48,410 nt of DNA from an uncultured Bacteroidales bacterium (GCA_902799185.1 CADBZO010000007.1:1-48410), one strand, 5' to 3'. Numbered from the stretch's first letter, positions 23,897 to 38,576 are shown. The notes: generated from the sequence alone by a model not told the origin. Numbers and translations are program-made.

Positions 23897-24876
23897 TTCA
23901 GCATTTTTTGGACTATATTGCCATCGAGCGGAAGTACTCGCCGAGGACGGTGGAGGCATACCGCGACGACCTGCGGGATCTCTGCCGGTTCCTGGGATGG
24001 GGCGACCCCCTGACCGATGAAGGGATACTGGCGCCGGTGAGCGAAGAGAAGATCCGCGGCATTGGCGAGGACGACGTGAAGACATGGATGCTGGAGATGG
24101 TGGAGAAGCAGAAACAGTCGCCGAGGTCGGTGAAGAGAAGACTCTCCGCCTTGCGCAGTTTCTATAAATGGGCCTTGCGGCAGGGATTAGTGAACCGCGA
24201 CATCACCCGGCGTATCATCTCCCCCAAAGCCGACAAACCGCTGCCGGTGTTCTTCCGGGAGACAGAGATGGAAGCGGCGGAGAAGAATTACGAATTAAAA
24301 ATTAAAAATTACGAAGGCGGCGCGGATGATATATTCGGTGCGCTGCGCGATGCCTTGATCATCGAGATGCTGTACCAGACCGGGATGCGCCAGGCGGAGC
24401 TGTTAGGACTGACGGATAGCGACATCGACCTGGCGCAAGGCCAGATACGCGTGTTCGGTAAACGGCGCAAGGAGCGGGTGATACCTGTCGGCGAAGGGCT
24501 GGTGGCGCAGATCAGAGACTATCTGGAGGAGCGGGAGCGTCTCATCCCGGCACCGCAGACATTCTTCGTGAAGCAGAACCGGGCGGGTGAGATGGTGCCG
24601 ATGACGAAAAACACCTTATATACTATCGTGCGCACGCGTATGGGAGAGGTGAGTACGCTCAAGAAACACTCGCCGCACGTGCTGCGGCACACGTTCGCTA
24701 CGGCGATGCTCGATAACGGCGCGGACATCCGCACCATCCAGGCACTCCTCGGACACGCCTCGCTCAGTACGACCCAGGTCTATACCCATACAACCTTTGA
24801 CCAGATAAAACGCGTCTATATGGCTACTCATCCGCGTGCAAAAGGGCAAAGTAAGCCTGAAAAACAAGAAAAATGA
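23893..24876 (+). CDS. Tyrosine recombinase, XerC/XerD type
   Basis: 327 aa. Site-specific recombinase of the XerCD class, which resolves chromosome dimers at dif. The N-terminal SAM-like core-binding domain spans about 1-105 (IERKYSPRTVEAYRDDL) and the catalytic domain about 145-310. Catalytic residues are visible: R166 (TGMRQAELLGL), a Lys in KRRKERVIP, H262 and R265 (HVLRHTFAT), H288 (GHASLSTTQ) and Y297 (VYTHTTF). The length is slightly above the usual ~300 aa because of a linker (132-141, NYELKIKNYE) encoded by a 28-bp heptad repeat. The ATG overlaps the upstream remnant by 4 bp. XerC versus XerD cannot be decided. Confidence 0.88.
   Translation: MIQHFLDYIAIERKYSPRTVEAYRDDLRDLCRFLGWGDPLTDEGILAPVSEEKIRGIGEDDVKTWMLEMVEKQKQSPRSVKRRLSALRSFYKWALRQGLVNRDITRRIISPKADKPLPVFFRETEMEAAEKNYELKIKNYEGGADDIFGALRDALIIEMLYQTGMRQAELLGLTDSDIDLAQGQIRVFGKRRKERVIPVGEGLVAQIRDYLEERERLIPAPQTFFVKQNRAGEMVPMTKNTLYTIVRTRMGEVSTLKKHSPHVLRHTFATAMLDNGADIRTIQALLGHASLSTTQVYTHTTFDQIKRVYMATHPRAKGQSKPEKQEK
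24286..24313 (+). repeat. Heptad array inside the recombinase gene
   Basis: AATTACG, AATTAAA, AATTAAA, AATTACG: four 7-bp units, 28 bp. The reverse complement closely matches the intergenic heptads at 27341-27375 and the words of the array at 8420. It encodes the interdomain linker and the frame stays open. Confidence 0.85.
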
Positions 24877-24904
24877 CTTAAAAATGCATTTTTTTGCAAA
24901 AATA

Positions 24905-24936
24905 TTTGGTCATATCAAAAAAAAGCACTACCTTTG
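24905..24936 (+). promoter_or_regulatory. Promoter of the tRNA-tuf operon
   Basis: TTTG 24905-24908, a 20-bp spacer, then TACCTTTG 24929-24936, about 55 bp before the first tRNA. Confidence 0.8.
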
Positions 24937-24991
24937 CACGCTTTTTCGTCGGAACGAGGTCTAAGTACGCTAATCACCGCCGAACGTGAGC

Positions 24992-25064
24992 GCCTCTATA
25001 GCTCAGTTGGTAGAGCACTAGATTTGTAATCCAGCGGTCGTTGGTTCGAGTCCGACTAGAGGCT
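24992..25064 (+). tRNA. tRNA-Thr (anticodon TGT)
   Basis: 73 nt. Acceptor GCCTCTA pairs with TAGAGGC; anticodon loop TTTGTAA gives TGT. D-arm AGCTCAGTTGG and T-arm GTTCGA are present. First of four tRNAs before tuf. Confidence 0.95.
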
Positions 25065-25083
25065 CAAAAGATCTTTGAAAACC

Positions 25084-25165
25084 GGGTGTGTTCCAGAGTG
25101 GCCAAATGGGGCAGACTGTAAATCTGCTGTCTTCGACTTCGGTGGTTCGAATCCATCCGCACCCA
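25084..25165 (+). tRNA. tRNA-Tyr (anticodon GTA)
   Basis: 82 nt with the long variable arm expected of bacterial tRNA-Tyr. Acceptor GGGTGTG pairs with CGCACCC (one G-T); anticodon loop CTGTAAA. Confidence 0.95.
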
Positions 25166-25194
25166 CATAACAACGCGGCAGTGCTGCTCGCGAC

Positions 25195-25267
25195 GCGAAA
25201 GTAGCTCAGTCGATAGAGCACTAGCCTTCCAAGCTGGGGGTCGCGGGTTTGAGTCCCGTCTTTCGCT
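25195..25267 (+). tRNA. tRNA-Gly (anticodon TCC)
   Basis: 73 nt. Acceptor GCGAAAG pairs with CTTTCGC; anticodon loop CTTCCAA gives TCC. Confidence 0.95.
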
Positions 25268-25273
25268 CTCAAT

Positions 25274-25345
<72 letters not shown>

Positions 25346-25391
25346 CAGATCGCGTGAAAACGCGAACTCTGGTCTCCAGAGACATTCATAA

Positions 25392-25427
25392 GGTTGGTCA
25401 ACGGTCGAACATTGACCGGCCTTTTTT
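25392..25427 (+). terminator. Terminator or attenuator between tRNA cluster and tuf
   Basis: A 10-bp stem (GGTTGGTCAA with TTGACCGGCC, two G-T pairs; 25392-25401 and 25412-25421) followed by TTTTTT. It would end many tRNA transcripts before tuf and may set the tRNA to EF-Tu ratio. Confidence 0.75.
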
Positions 25428-25489
25428 AAGTTAAAAAGACAATTAAACAATTTTTGTTTATTAACGTTAATAAAAATTAAAGAATTACT

Positions 25490-26677
25490 ATGGCAAAAGA
25501 AAAATTTGACCGTTCGAAACCGCACGTTAACATCGGTACCATCGGTCACGTTGACCACGGAAAAACGACTCTGACCGCAGCTATTACCACCGTATTGGCA
25601 AAGAAGGGTCTTTCGGAGCAGCGTTCGTTCGATTCTATCGATAACGCTCCTGAGGAGAAAGAGCGTGGTATTACTATCAACACCGCTCACGTAGAGTATC
25701 AAACCGCTAACCGCCACTACGCACACGTAGACTGCCCGGGCCACGCTGACTATGTAAAGAACATGGTTACCGGTGCTGCCCAGATGGATGGTGCTATCAT
25801 CGTAGTAGCTGCAACTGACGGTCCGATGCCTCAGACTCGCGAGCACATCCTTTTGGCTCGCCAAGTAAACGTACCGCGCCTGGTTGTATTCATGAACAAG
25901 TGCGATATGGTGGACGATCCGGAGATGCTTGACCTCGTTGAGATGGAGATGCGTGAGCTGTTGAACTTCTATGATTTCGATGGCGACAACACCCCGGTTA
26001 TCCGTGGTTCTGCACTGGGTGCACTGAACGGTGTTCCGCAGTGGGAAGAGAAGATCATGGAGCTGATGGATGCTTGCGACAACTGGATCCAGCTGCCTGT
26101 ACGTGCCGTTGACAAACCGTTCCTGATGCCGGTTGAGGATGTATTCTCCATCACCGGTCGTGGTACTGTAGCAACGGGTCGTATCGAGACCGGTGTCATC
26201 AAAGTAGGTGACGAGGTTCAGCTCATCGGTCTTGGTGCTGAGGGTAAGAAATCCGTTGTAACCGGCGTTGAGATGTTCCGCAAACTGCTGGATCAGGGCG
26301 AGGCTGGTGATAACGTAGGTCTGCTCCTCCGTGGTATCGACAAAGACGAGGTTAAACGTGGTATGGTATTGACTCACCCGGGTATGGTTAAGCCGTACAG
26401 CGAGTTCAAGGCTTCCGTTTATATCCTGAAGAAAGAGGAAGGCGGCCGTCACACTCCGTTCCACAACCACTATCGTCCGCAGTTCTACATCCGTACCATG
26501 GATGTTACCGGTGAGATCACTCTGCCGGAAGGAACTGAGATGGTAATGCCGGGTGATAACCTGGAGATCCAAGTCAAACTGATCTACCCGGTAGCTTGCT
26601 CCGAGGGTCTGCGTTTCGCAATCCGTGAGGGTGGCCGTACCGTAGGTTCCGGTCAGATCACCAAACTGATTGACTAA
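25490..26677 (+). CDS. tuf: Translation elongation factor Tu
   Basis: 395 aa, the normal length. EF-Tu carries aminoacyl-tRNA to the ribosomal A site as a GTP complex. G-motifs: GHVDHGKTT (about 18-26), DCPGHADYV (about 80-88), NKCDMVD (about 135-141) and SALGALNG (about 173). Domains 2 and 3 are complete, ending [11 protein letters not shown]. It is preceded by four tRNA genes and followed by tRNA-Trp and secE. Confidence 0.98.
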   Translation: MAKEKFDRSKPHVNIGTIGHVDHGKTTLTAAITTVLAKKGLSEQRSFDSIDNAPEEKERGITINTAHVEYQTANRHYAHVDCPGHADYVKNMVTGAAQMDGAIIVVAATDGPMPQTREHILLARQVNVPRLVVFMNKCDMVDDPEMLDLVEMEMRELLNFYDFDGDNTPVIRGSALGALNGVPQWEEKIMELMDACDNWIQLPVRAVDKPFLMPVEDVFSITGRGTVATGRIETGVIKVGDEVQLIGLGAEGKKSVVTGVEMFRKLLDQGEAGDNVGLLLRGIDKDEVKRGMVLTHPGMVKPYSEFKASVYILKKEEGGRHTPFHNHYRPQFYIRTMDVTGEITLPEGTEMVMPGDNLEIQVKLIYPVACSEGLRFAIREGGRTVGSGQITKLID

Positions 26678-26686
26678 TACAGTCGG

Positions 26687-26716
26687 TCGAAAGTCAAAAG
26701 TCGAAAGACAAAAGAC
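26687..26716 (+). repeat. Heptad array after tuf (TCGAAAG / TCAAAAG)
   Basis: TCGAAAG, TCAAAAG, TCGAAAG, ACAAAAG. The same two heptads in the same order occur at 28006-28033 before rplK. The array begins 10 bp after the tuf stop. Confidence 0.8.
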
Positions 26717-26760
26717 TATAAAAACCGCTCGGGGTGTCGAGCCTCGGCAAATCCTCAACC

Positions 26761-26789
26761 AAATCAACGAGCGCACTGCTCGTTGATTT
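26761..26789 (+). other. 12-bp perfect hairpin between tuf and tRNA-Trp
   Basis: AAATCAACGAGC (26761-26772) pairs with GCTCGTTGATTT (26778-26789), loop GCACT. No T-run follows. Likely a processing or mRNA-stability element at the 3' end of the tuf message; a terminator on the minus strand is less likely. Confidence 0.6.
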
Positions 26790-26857
26790 GAGAGGAGGAA
26801 GCGCAACAATTATACGAGTTACTTAGTAATGAAGTCATTGATTGCCGCTTCCGACGA

Positions 26858-26928
26858 ACGGAAGTCCTCCAATGGTAGGAGAGCGGTCTCCAAAACCGTC
26901 AATGTGGGTTCGATTCCTGCCTTCCGTG
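26858..26928 (+). tRNA. tRNA-Trp (anticodon CCA)
   Basis: 71 nt. Acceptor ACGGAAG pairs with CTTCCGT; anticodon loop CTCCAAA gives CCA. It sits between tuf and secE, a common place for tRNA-Trp in bacteria. Confidence 0.95.
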
Positions 26929-26944
26929 CAAAAGAACAATCAGA

Positions 26945-27015
26945 TTGTTTGAAATAGTTTGAAGGTTTGAGATAGTTGACAATATCAAACACAAAGCATC
27001 AAACAACATCAAACA
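26945..27015 (+). repeat. GTTTGA / TCAAAC inverted microrepeats before secE
   Basis: The left half holds three GTTTGA words about 9 bp apart (26947-26970), the right half three TCAAAC words (26985-27013). Together they can fold into a long imperfect stem. Nothing coding is seen. Confidence 0.65.
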
Positions 27016-27154
27016 AAAACGAAAGTTCGATGTTACAAGACATAGCTTCCAATTCGACTTTAGCGGGGTGCTAGAGCCGGATTGTGGTGCGCAAAAGGGG
27101 TTGGTCGCAAGATAGCCCCGACAGAGTAAAAGAAAATTTAAAAAATCTACTAAT

Positions 27155-27343
27155 ATGGCTTTTGTAGAAAACGTAAAAGAATCGTACAACGAACTGGTTC
27201 ACAAGACGACCTGGCCGACCCGCAAAGAGTTGGCTCAGAGTTCAGTGATAGTATTGATTGCTTCCATTATACTGGCACTGATTGTGTGGCTTATGGACTG
27301 GTGCTTTGAGAGTATCATGACGTTTGTTTACGGCTTGTTCTAA
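27155..27343 (+). CDS. secE: Preprotein translocase subunit SecE
   Basis: 62 aa, the short bacterial form. An N-terminal amphipathic helix (FVENVKESYNELVHKTTWPT, the conserved TWPT box) is followed by one membrane segment (about 30-48, VIVLIASIILALIVWLMDW). SecE clamps SecY in the inner-membrane channel. Position before nusG is conserved in bacteria. Its TAA stop is the first unit of a heptad array. Confidence 0.95.
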   Translation: MAFVENVKESYNELVHKTTWPTRKELAQSSVIVLIASIILALIVWLMDWCFESIMTFVYGLF

Positions 27344-27375
27344 TTCGTAATTCTTAATTTTTAATTTTTAATTCG
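27341..27375 (+). repeat. Stop-anchored heptad array between secE and nusG
   Basis: TAATTCG, TAATTCT, TAATTTT, TAATTTT, TAATTCG: five units, the first TAA being the secE stop. It ends 7 bp before the nusG ATG and is close to the reverse complement of the array inside the recombinase gene. Confidence 0.88.
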
Positions 27376-27382
27376 AATTAAG

Positions 27383-27934
27383 ATGGCTGAGAACAAAAAA
27401 CAATGGTATGTCCTGCGCGCTATCAGCGGCAAGGAGAACAAGGTAGAGGAGTATATCAACAATGCTCTGGTATCAAGTTCGCTCTTCCGCGAGTACGTGT
27501 CGCAAGTGCTTATCCCGCGCGAGAAAGTAGTGACTCTCAAAAACGGCAAGCGTACCGAGAAGGAGCGTAATCTGCTTCCGGGCTACCTGCTGGTAGAGTG
27601 CTATCTCTGCGACGAGAGTTTCCCGCTTTTGCGTAATATCCCGAATGTACTGGGATTCCTGAGCGGCGGAAAGACGACCGTCAAACCGGAACCGGTTCCC
27701 CAAGCCGAGGTCAACAAACTGGTTGGTCTGGCTACGGAGTCCGAGACACGCGCTGCAAGCGAAGTGACCTTCCTTGTAGGCGAGAGCGTGAAGGTGGTTG
27801 ACGGACCGTTCAACGGCTTCAAAGGAACGGTACAGGAGGTAGCGGACGACAAGCATAAACTCAAAGTGGTCGTTACGATCTTTGACCGCCAGACTCCTCT
27901 GGAGCTGGGCTACAACCAGGTAGAAAAAGAGTAG
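27383..27934 (+). CDS. nusG: Transcription termination/antitermination factor NusG
   Basis: 183 aa. NGN domain from residue 6 (QWYVLRAISGKENKVEEYI) and C-terminal KOW domain (VKVVDGPFNGFKGTVQEV, about 131-148). It binds RNA polymerase across the cleft and links it to the ribosome or Rho. Typical neighbours secE upstream and rplK downstream. Confidence 0.96.
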   Translation: MAENKKQWYVLRAISGKENKVEEYINNALVSSSLFREYVSQVLIPREKVVTLKNGKRTEKERNLLPGYLLVECYLCDESFPLLRNIPNVLGFLSGGKTTVKPEPVPQAEVNKLVGLATESETRAASEVTFLVGESVKVVDGPFNGFKGTVQEVADDKHKLKVVVTIFDRQTPLELGYNQVEKE

Positions 27935-28005
27935 GAGACTCTGTTACAGGTCGTTAGTTACTACTCGGTAGTTTCAACATTATTAACCGACTGAGGGTAA
28001 TCGTG

Positions 28006-28033
28006 TCGAAAGTCAAAAGTCGAAGGTCGAAAG
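28006..28033 (+). repeat. Heptad array before rplK (TCGAAAG / TCAAAAG)
   Basis: TCGAAAG, TCAAAAG, TCGAAGG, TCGAAAG, closely matching the array at 26687. It lies in the nusG-rplK spacer, where a ribosomal-protein binding site would also be expected; I cannot identify one confidently. Confidence 0.8.
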
Positions 28034-28072
28034 CCCGTTTGCAAGTCAAAAACTATTAACAACAGTAAAACT

Positions 28073-28495
28073 ATGGCTAAAGAAATTGCTGGTTTTATCA
28101 AACTCCAAATCAAGGGTGGCGCAGCCAACCCTGCACCTCCGGTAGGCCCGGCTCTGGGTTCGAAGGGTGTGAACATCATGGAGTTCTGCAAACAGTTCAA
28201 TGCCAGAACGCAAGACAAGGCAGGCAAAGTGCTGCCTGTAATCATTACCGTTTACGCCGACAAGTCGTTTGACTTCATCGTTAAGACTCCTCCTGTAGCT
28301 ATCCAGCTTCTGGAGGCTGCCAAGGTGAAGAGCGGTAGCGATCAGCCGAACCGCAACAAGGTGGCTACTATCACCGAAGAGCAGGCTACGCAGATCGCTC
28401 AGGACAAGATGGTGGATCTCAACTGCTTCACCGTAGAGTCCGCGCTCAAGATGGTCAAGGGTACTGCTCGTAGTATGGGTATCACCGTTAAGTAA
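28073..28495 (+). CDS. rplK: 50S ribosomal protein L11
   Basis: 140 aa. N-terminal domain with [20 protein letters not shown] (about 8-27) and the rRNA-binding C-terminal domain ending [11 protein letters not shown]. It binds the GTPase-associated region of 23S rRNA. Followed 27 bp later by rplA. Confidence 0.97.
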   Translation: MAKEIAGFIKLQIKGGAANPAPPVGPALGSKGVNIMEFCKQFNARTQDKAGKVLPVIITVYADKSFDFIVKTPPVAIQLLEAAKVKSGSDQPNRNKVATITEEQATQIAQDKMVDLNCFTVESALKMVKGTARSMGITVK

Positions 28496-28522
28496 TAACC
28501 GTTTCAATCAACATCAACAATT

Positions 28523-29212
28523 ATGGCAAAACTGACAAAAAAACAGAAGCTTGCTGCTGAGAAGATTGAAGCAGGTAAGCTCTACACCGTTGAAGAGGCA
28601 GCAGCTCTCGTAAAAGAGATCACTACTACCAAATTCGACGCTTCCGTAGATATCGACGTCCGTCTGGGTGTTGACCCCCGTAAGGCCAACCAGATGGTAC
28701 GCGGCGTGGTAGCCCTTCCTAACGGAACCGGTAAGACCGTACGCGTTCTCGCACTCTGTACTCCGGACCAGGAGGCAGCTGCCAAAGAGGCAGGTGCTGA
28801 CTATGTAGGTCTGGATGAGTATATTGAAAAGATCAAAGGTGGATGGACGGACATTGACGTCATCATCACCCAGCCTCAGATCATGGGTAAGATCGGTGCC
28901 CTGGGTCGTGTGCTCGGTCCTCGCGGATTGATGCCGAACCCCAAGAGCGGTACCGTTACCATGGACGTTGCGAAAGCTGTCAAAGAGGTGAAGGGCGGTA
29001 AGATTGACTTCAAAGTTGACAAGTTCGGTATTGTACACACCTCGATCGGCAAGGTAAGCTTCACCGCTGAGAAGATCGCCGAGAACGCACTCGCGTTCAT
29101 CGAGACTATCAAGCACCTGAAGCCGGCTGTATCGAAAGGCGAGTACATCAAGAGCGTTTATCTTTCCAGCACTATGAGTCAGGGTATTAAGATCGATACC
29201 AAATCGCTTTAA
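28523..29212 (+). CDS. rplA: 50S ribosomal protein L1
   Basis: 229 aa. The L1 signature is visible as [20 protein letters not shown] (about 120-139). L1 forms the mobile stalk at the E site and in many bacteria represses its own operon. Followed 23 bp later by rplJ. Confidence 0.97.
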   Translation: MAKLTKKQKLAAEKIEAGKLYTVEEAAALVKEITTTKFDASVDIDVRLGVDPRKANQMVRGVVALPNGTGKTVRVLALCTPDQEAAAKEAGADYVGLDEYIEKIKGGWTDIDVIITQPQIMGKIGALGRVLGPRGLMPNPKSGTVTMDVAKAVKEVKGGKIDFKVDKFGIVHTSIGKVSFTAEKIAENALAFIETIKHLKPAVSKGEYIKSVYLSSTMSQGIKIDTKSL

Positions 29213-29235
29213 TCTCTTAAAAACAACAGACAAGT

Positions 29236-29766
29236 ATGAAAAAGGAAGATAAAAATCTGGTCATTGAGGCCCTTGGCGCACAACTCGCCGAGTACTCGCA
29301 CTTCTACCTCGTAAACATCGAGGGACTGGACGCTGCGAAAACAAGTGAGTTGCGTCGTGCGTGCTTCAAACAGGACATCAAACTCTTGGTAGCCAAGAAC
29401 ACGCTGCTGCACAAAGCCCTCGAGAAAAAGGGCGTTGAGGCGGAGATCTTCGCTGCTCTCAAGGGTAACACCGCACTTATGCTCAGCAATACCGGTAACG
29501 CTCCGGCAAAACTCATCAAGGAGTTTACCAAAGGCGACAAGACCGGTGAGGCTAAGCCCGAACTCAAGGCTGCATACGTAGAAGAGACTGTTTACGTAGG
29601 CAAGCAGAATCTCGAGTTCCTGAGCGCTATCAAGTCCAAAAACGAACTCATCGCGGAATTGGTTGCATTGCTCCAGTCGCCTGCGAAGAATGTCGTTTCT
29701 GCACTTCAGAGCGGACAGAACACCATTCACGGTGTACTCCAGACGCTCGGCGAGCGCGCCGAATAA
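29236..29766 (+). CDS. rplJ: 50S ribosomal protein L10
   Basis: 176 aa. Base of the L7/L12 stalk. Typical features are VNIEGLDAAKTSELRRAC (about 26-43), LLVAKNTLLHKAL and a C-terminal helix that holds L12 dimers. Only 23 bp from rplA, so no room for a separate large leader. Confidence 0.95.
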   Translation: MKKEDKNLVIEALGAQLAEYSHFYLVNIEGLDAAKTSELRRACFKQDIKLLVAKNTLLHKALEKKGVEAEIFAALKGNTALMLSNTGNAPAKLIKEFTKGDKTGEAKPELKAAYVEETVYVGKQNLEFLSAIKSKNELIAELVALLQSPAKNVVSALQSGQNTIHGVLQTLGERAE

Positions 29767-29768
29767 TA

Positions 29769-29800
29769 ATCGAAATATCGATATATCGAGATACCGGTAT
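29769..29800 (+). repeat. 8-bp array between rplJ and rplL
   Basis: ATCGAAAT, ATCGATAT, ATCGAGAT, ACCGGTAT starting 2 bp after the rplJ stop. It is another local unit with a different sequence and period 8. Confidence 0.7.
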
Positions 29801-29850
29801 TTCAAAAAACAAATTAACTGAAAAAAATAATCTTTTAAATTTATAAGACA

Positions 29851-30231
29851 ATGGCAGATCTTAAAGTTATTGCTGAAACATTAGTTAACCTTACCGTTAA
29901 GGAAGTGAATGAACTCGCTACTATCCTGAAAGAGGAGTATGGCATCGAGCCCGCTGCTGCTGCAGTTGCAGTTGCTGCTCCTGCTGCAGGTGGTGCAGCT
30001 GCTGAGGCAGCAGAGGAGAAGACCTCGTTCGATGTAGTACTGAAGAGCGCAGGTGCTAACAAACTCCAGGTTGTAAAGGCTGTTAAAGAGCAAACCGGTC
30101 TTGGTCTGAAAGAGGCTAAGGACATCGTAGATGCAGCTCCTTCAACCGTTAAGGAAGGTGTTGACAAAGCTACCGCAGAGGCTCTGAAGAAGGCTCTCGA
30201 AGAGGTAGGTGCTGAGGTAGAGCTGAAGTAA
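29851..30231 (+). CDS. rplL: 50S ribosomal protein L7/L12
   Basis: 126 aa. N-terminal dimerisation domain, Ala-rich hinge ([20 protein letters not shown], about 34-53) and C-terminal factor-binding domain ([20 protein letters not shown], then [15 protein letters not shown]). Present in multiple copies per ribosome. Confidence 0.97.
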   Translation: MADLKVIAETLVNLTVKEVNELATILKEEYGIEPAAAAVAVAAPAAGGAAAEAAEEKTSFDVVLKSAGANKLQVVKAVKEQTGLGLKEAKDIVDAAPSTVKEGVDKATAEALKKALEEVGAEVELK

Positions 30232-30266
30232 TACCCCGCTAACCAACCACTCTAACGGAGTGGAAT

Positions 30267-30306
30267 AGGTTTAGATCCCTATGCAAATGGGGGTCTAAAC
30301 CTTTTC
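30267..30306 (+). terminator. Attenuator/terminator between rplL and rpoB
   Basis: AGGTTTAGATCCC pairs with GGGGTCTAAACCT (one bulge), loop about 10 nt, followed by TTTTC. Position between rplL and rpoB matches the partial terminator known in other bacteria, which lowers rpoBC relative to ribosomal protein expression. No promoter was identified in the remaining ~150 bp before rpoB. Confidence 0.7.
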
Positions 30307-30464
30307 TGCTCAATAGGACAGAATGGTAAACAAACTGAAAAATTTGGTAATTATTATAAGGTGAATGTTAAAATAACCTAAAAGAAACACACCGTCGATT
30401 TAGATTTAAATTATTCATTACCAACAGTTTGATTCTGTTAAACAATTATCAACCATCTAAAATA

Positions 30465-33400
30465 ATGGCTACAAGTAAAAAACAGCAGAGAGTCAATTTC
30501 AGCCGTATGCAGAAGCATATGCCTTATCCTGACTTTCTGGAGATTCAGTTGAAGTCCTTCCAAGATTTCGTGCAGATGGATTCCACTCCGGAGCAACGTC
30601 GTAAAGAGGGACTCTTTAGGGTATTCTCGGAGAACTTCCCGATTCAGGACACCCGCAACAGTTTCACGCTGGCATTCTTGGACTATTCGGTGGACCGTCC
30701 CCGCTACACGATTGAAGAGTGTATCAAACGCGGTCTGACCTACAGTGTGCCCCTGAAAGCCAAGCTGCGTCTGAGCTGCGAGGATCCCGACCACGAGGAT
30801 TTCGATACCGTGGTATCCGATGTTTATTTAGGTACTATTCCGTACATGACGCCGAAAGGCACGTTCGTCATCAACGGTGCCGAACGCGTGGTGGTGAGTC
30901 AGCTGCACCGTTCGCCGGGTGTGTTCTTCGGCACGAGCATGCACTCCAACGGCACGAAGCTCTATTCGGCGCGTATCATCCCCTTCCGCGGATCGTGGAT
31001 TGAGTTCGCTACGGATATCAACAAGGTGATGTACGCTTACATCGACCGTAAGAAGAAACTGCCGGTGACCACCCTTCTCCGCGCTATCGGTTTCGAGTCC
31101 GACAAGGACATCCTCAACTGCTTCGATCTGGCAGAGGAGGTGAAGGTCAACCGCGAGACGCTGGAGGCTTGCATGGGTCGCAAGCTGGCAGGATACGTGA
31201 TGAAGCCGACCATCGAGGATTTCGTGGATGAGGATACCGGCGAGGTGTCGTCCATCGAGCGTAACCAGATCGTGGTGGAGCGTGAGGAGGAGATTACTCC
31301 GGAGATTATTGACATCATCCTGGAGTCCGGTTCCAAATCCGTCCTGCTGCATAAGGACCAGGAGCGCGAGAACGATTTCTCGATTATCTTCAACACCCTG
31401 CAGAAAGACCCGGCCAAGACGGAGAAAGAGGCGGTGCTGTATATCTACCGCCAACTGCGTAACGCCGAGCCGGCGGATGACGCTACGGCGCGCGAGATGA
31501 TCCAGAACCTGTTCTTCTCCCAGAAGCGTTATGACCTGGGCGAGGTAGGCCGTTACCGTATCAACCGCAAGCTGAACATGTCCATCCCGGAGGACACCCG
31601 CGTACTGACCAAGGAGGATATCATCGAGATTATCAAGTACCTTGTCATGCTCATCAACAGCAACGCCGAGGTGGATGATATCGACCACCTGAGCAACCGC
31701 CGTGTCCGCACGGTAGGCGAGCAGCTGTTCAACCAGTTCGGTATCGGTCTGGCCCGTATGGCGCGTACCGTACGTGAGCGTATGAACGTACGCGACAACG
31801 AGGTCTTCACTCCGACCGACCTGATTAACGCCAAGTCCATCTCGTCGATTATCAACAGCTATTTCGGAACCAACGCGCTGAGCCAGTTCATGGACCAGCA
31901 GAACCCGTTGGCTGAGATTACCCATAAGCGCCGTATGTCGGCTTTGGGTCCCGGCGGTCTGAGCCGTGACCGCGCCGGATTCGAGGTGCGAGACGTACAC
32001 TATACCCACTACGGCCGTCTCTGTCCTATCGAGACGCCGGAAGGCCCGAACATCGGTCTGATCTCGTCCATGTGTATCTATGCGAAGATCAATGACCTGG
32101 GCTTCATCGAGACGCCGTACCGCAAGGTGGAGAACAGCGTGGTGGATCTGGACAACGACCATGTGGTATATCTGTCCGCCGAGGACGAGGAGAACCAGGT
32201 GGTAGCCCAGGGTAACGCGCCGCTCCGCGAGGACGGTAGCTTCATCCGCTCGAAAGTCAAGACCCGTCTGGGTGCCGAGTTCCCGGTAGTGGCTCCGGAC
32301 CAGGTGAACCTTATGGACGTAGCTCCCTGCCAGATAGCTTCGGTAGCGGCAGCGCTCATCCCGTTCCTCGAGCATGATGACGCCCACCGTGCGTTGATGG
32401 GATCGAACATGATGCGCCAGGCTGTACCTCTGATCACTTCGGAGGCGCCTATCGTAGGTACCGGTATCGAGGAACAGCTCGTGACCGACAGCCGTACGCA
32501 GATCGTGGCAGAGGGTACGGGTACGGTGACTTATGTCGATGCCGACGTCATCCGCATCCGCTACGAGCGTACGGCAGAGGAAGAGGCTGTCAGCTTTGAC
32601 TCGCCGGAGAAAGAGTACAAGATGCCTAAGTTCGAGAAGACCAATCAGAACACCACCATCGACCTCCATCCGCTGGTCCGCAAGGGCGACACGGTGGAGA
32701 AAGGCCAGATCCTGACCGAGGGTTATGCTACCCAGGGCGGGGAGCTGGCGCTCGGCAAGAACCTGAAGGTAGCTTATATTCCTTGGAAAGGTTATAACTA
32801 TGAGGATGCTATCGTATTGAGCGAGCGCATCGTACGCGAAGACATGTACACCTCCGTACACGTAGTGGAGCAGCTGCTCGAGGTGCGTGACACCAAACGC
32901 GGTATGGAGGAGTTCACCGCCGATATCCCGAACGTATCCGAGGACGCCACCAAAGACCTGGACGAGAACGGTATCATCCGTATCGGTGCTTACGTCCAGC
33001 CGGGTGATATCCTGGTAGGTAAGATCACTCCTAAGGGAGAAACAGATCCGAGCCCGGAGGAGAAGCTGCTGAAGGCTATCTTCGGTGACAAGGCCGGTGA
33101 TGTGAAAGATGCTTCGCTGAAGGCTTCTCCCTCGCTGGACGGTGTGATCATCGACAAGAAACTCTATACCCGTGCTACCAAGGACCGCAAGCAGAAGATG
33201 GAGGACAAGGAGACCCTGCAGAAGATGGATCTCAAGTTCCGCGAGAAAGCAGACGCGCTTCATGACCTGCTCATCGACAAGCTCTACGGCATCCTCAACG
33301 GCCGCCAGGCTGTATCCGTGAAGGATATCCTGGGTACCGAGCTCATCAGCAAGGGCCAGCATTTCAGCAAGGAGCGTCTGAATGAGATCGACTACTTCTC

Positions 33401-34277
33401 CGTATTACTGGAGGGATGGACGGCTGACGAGCACAAGAATGAACTCGTGGCGCAGTGTATCATGAACTATATCGCCAAATACAAGGAGATGGACGCAACG
33501 CTCAAGCGCGAGAAATTCAACCTCACTATCGGCGACGAGCTGCCGAACGGTATCATCCAGATGGCGAAGGTCTATATCGCCAAACGCCGTAAGATCCGCG
33601 TGGGTGACAAGATGGCCGGTCGTCACGGTAACAAAGGTATCGTATCCAAGATCGTGCGCGTAGAGGATATGCCGTTCCTGGCTGACGGTACGCCGGTGGA
33701 TATCGTGCTGAACCCGATGGGTGTGCCTTCCCGTATGAACATCGGTCAGATCTTCGAGGCCGTACTCGGTTGGGCAGGTGCCGAACTGGGTGTCAAGTTC
33801 TCGACTCCGATCTTCGACGGATGTACGATGGAGCAGTTGGACGAGTGGACCGACAAAGCCGGTCTGCCCCGTGCCGGCAAGACCCAGCTCTACGACGGCG
33901 AGACCGGCGAGCCGTTCGACCAGATGGCTACCGTAGGTGTGACCTACTTCATGAAACTGGGCCACATGGTGGACGACAAGATGCACGCCCGTTCTATCGG
34001 TCCGTACAGCCTCATCACCCAGCAGCCGCTCGGCGGTAAGGCGCAGTTCGGTGGCCAGCGTTTCGGTGAGATGGAGGTCTGGGCACTGGAGGCACACGGT
34101 GCCGCCCACGTGCTGCAAGAGATCCTGACTATCAAGTCCGACGACGTGACCGGCCGTGCCCGCACCTACGAGGCTATTGTCAAAGGAGAGAACTTCCCGA
34201 CCCCGGGTCTGCCCGAGTCGCTTAACGTGCTGTTGCACGAGTTGCAAGGTCTCGCACTCAGTATCAACATGGAATAA
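30465..34277 (+). CDS. rpoB: DNA-directed RNA polymerase subunit beta
   Basis: 1270 aa, the Bacteroidales-typical size. ATG 30465 is chosen ([16 protein letters not shown]); an in-frame ATG 36 bp upstream adds an unlikely leader. The rifampicin pocket is the sensitive type: [18 protein letters not shown] followed by SALGPGG. Also visible are the fork-loop region [14 protein letters not shown] and the C-terminal clamp segment [20 protein letters not shown]. Followed by rpoC after 12 bp. Confidence 0.98.
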   Translation: MATSKKQQRVNFSRMQKHMPYPDFLEIQLKSFQDFVQMDSTPEQRRKEGLFRVFSENFPIQDTRNSFTLAFLDYSVDRPRYTIEECIKRGLTYSVPLKAKLRLSCEDPDHEDFDTVVSDVYLGTIPYMTPKGTFVINGAERVVVSQLHRSPGVFFGTSMHSNGTKLYSARIIPFRGSWIEFATDINKVMYAYIDRKKKLPVTTLLRAIGFESDKDILNCFDLAEEVKVNRETLEACMGRKLAGYVMKPTIEDFVDEDTGEVSSIERNQIVVEREEEITPEIIDIILESGSKSVLLHKDQERENDFSIIFNTLQKDPAKTEKEAVLYIYRQLRNAEPADDATAREMIQNLFFSQKRYDLGEVGRYRINRKLNMSIPEDTRVLTKEDIIEIIKYLVMLINSNAEVDDIDHLSNRRVRTVGEQLFNQFGIGLARMARTVRERMNVRDNEVFTPTDLINAKSISSIINSYFGTNALSQFMDQQNPLAEITHKRRMSALGPGGLSRDRAGFEVRDVHYTHYGRLCPIETPEGPNIGLISSMCIYAKINDLGFIETPYRKVENSVVDLDNDHVVYLSAEDEENQVVAQGNAPLREDGSFIRSKVKTRLGAEFPVVAPDQVNLMDVAPCQIASVAAALIPFLEHDDAHRALMGSNMMRQAVPLITSEAPIVGTGIEEQLVTDSRTQIVAEGTGTVTYVDADVIRIRYERTAEEEAVSFDSPEKEYKMPKFEKTNQNTTIDLHPLVRKGDTVEKGQILTEGYATQGGELALGKNLKVAYIPWKGYNYEDAIVLSERIVREDMYTSVHVVEQLLEVRDTKRGMEEFTADIPNVSEDATKDLDENGIIRIGAYVQPGDILVGKITPKGETDPSPEEKLLKAIFGDKAGDVKDASLKASPSLDGVIIDKKLYTRATKDRKQKMEDKETLQKMDLKFREKADALHDLLIDKLYGILNGRQAVSVKDILGTELISKGQHFSKERLNEIDYFSVLLEGWTADEHKNELVAQCIMNYIAKYKEMDATLKREKFNLTIGDELPNGIIQMAKVYIAKRRKIRVGDKMAGRHGNKGIVSKIVRVEDMPFLADGTPVDIVLNPMGVPSRMNIGQIFEAVLGWAGAELGVKFSTPIFDGCTMEQLDEWTDKAGLPRAGKTQLYDGETGEPFDQMATVGVTYFMKLGHMVDDKMHARSIGPYSLITQQPLGGKAQFGGQRFGEMEVWALEAHGAAHVLQEILTIKSDDVTGRARTYEAIVKGENFPTPGLPESLNVLLHELQGLALSINME

Positions 34278-34289
34278 TGGAGGACTATT

Positions 34290-38576
<4,287 letters not shown>

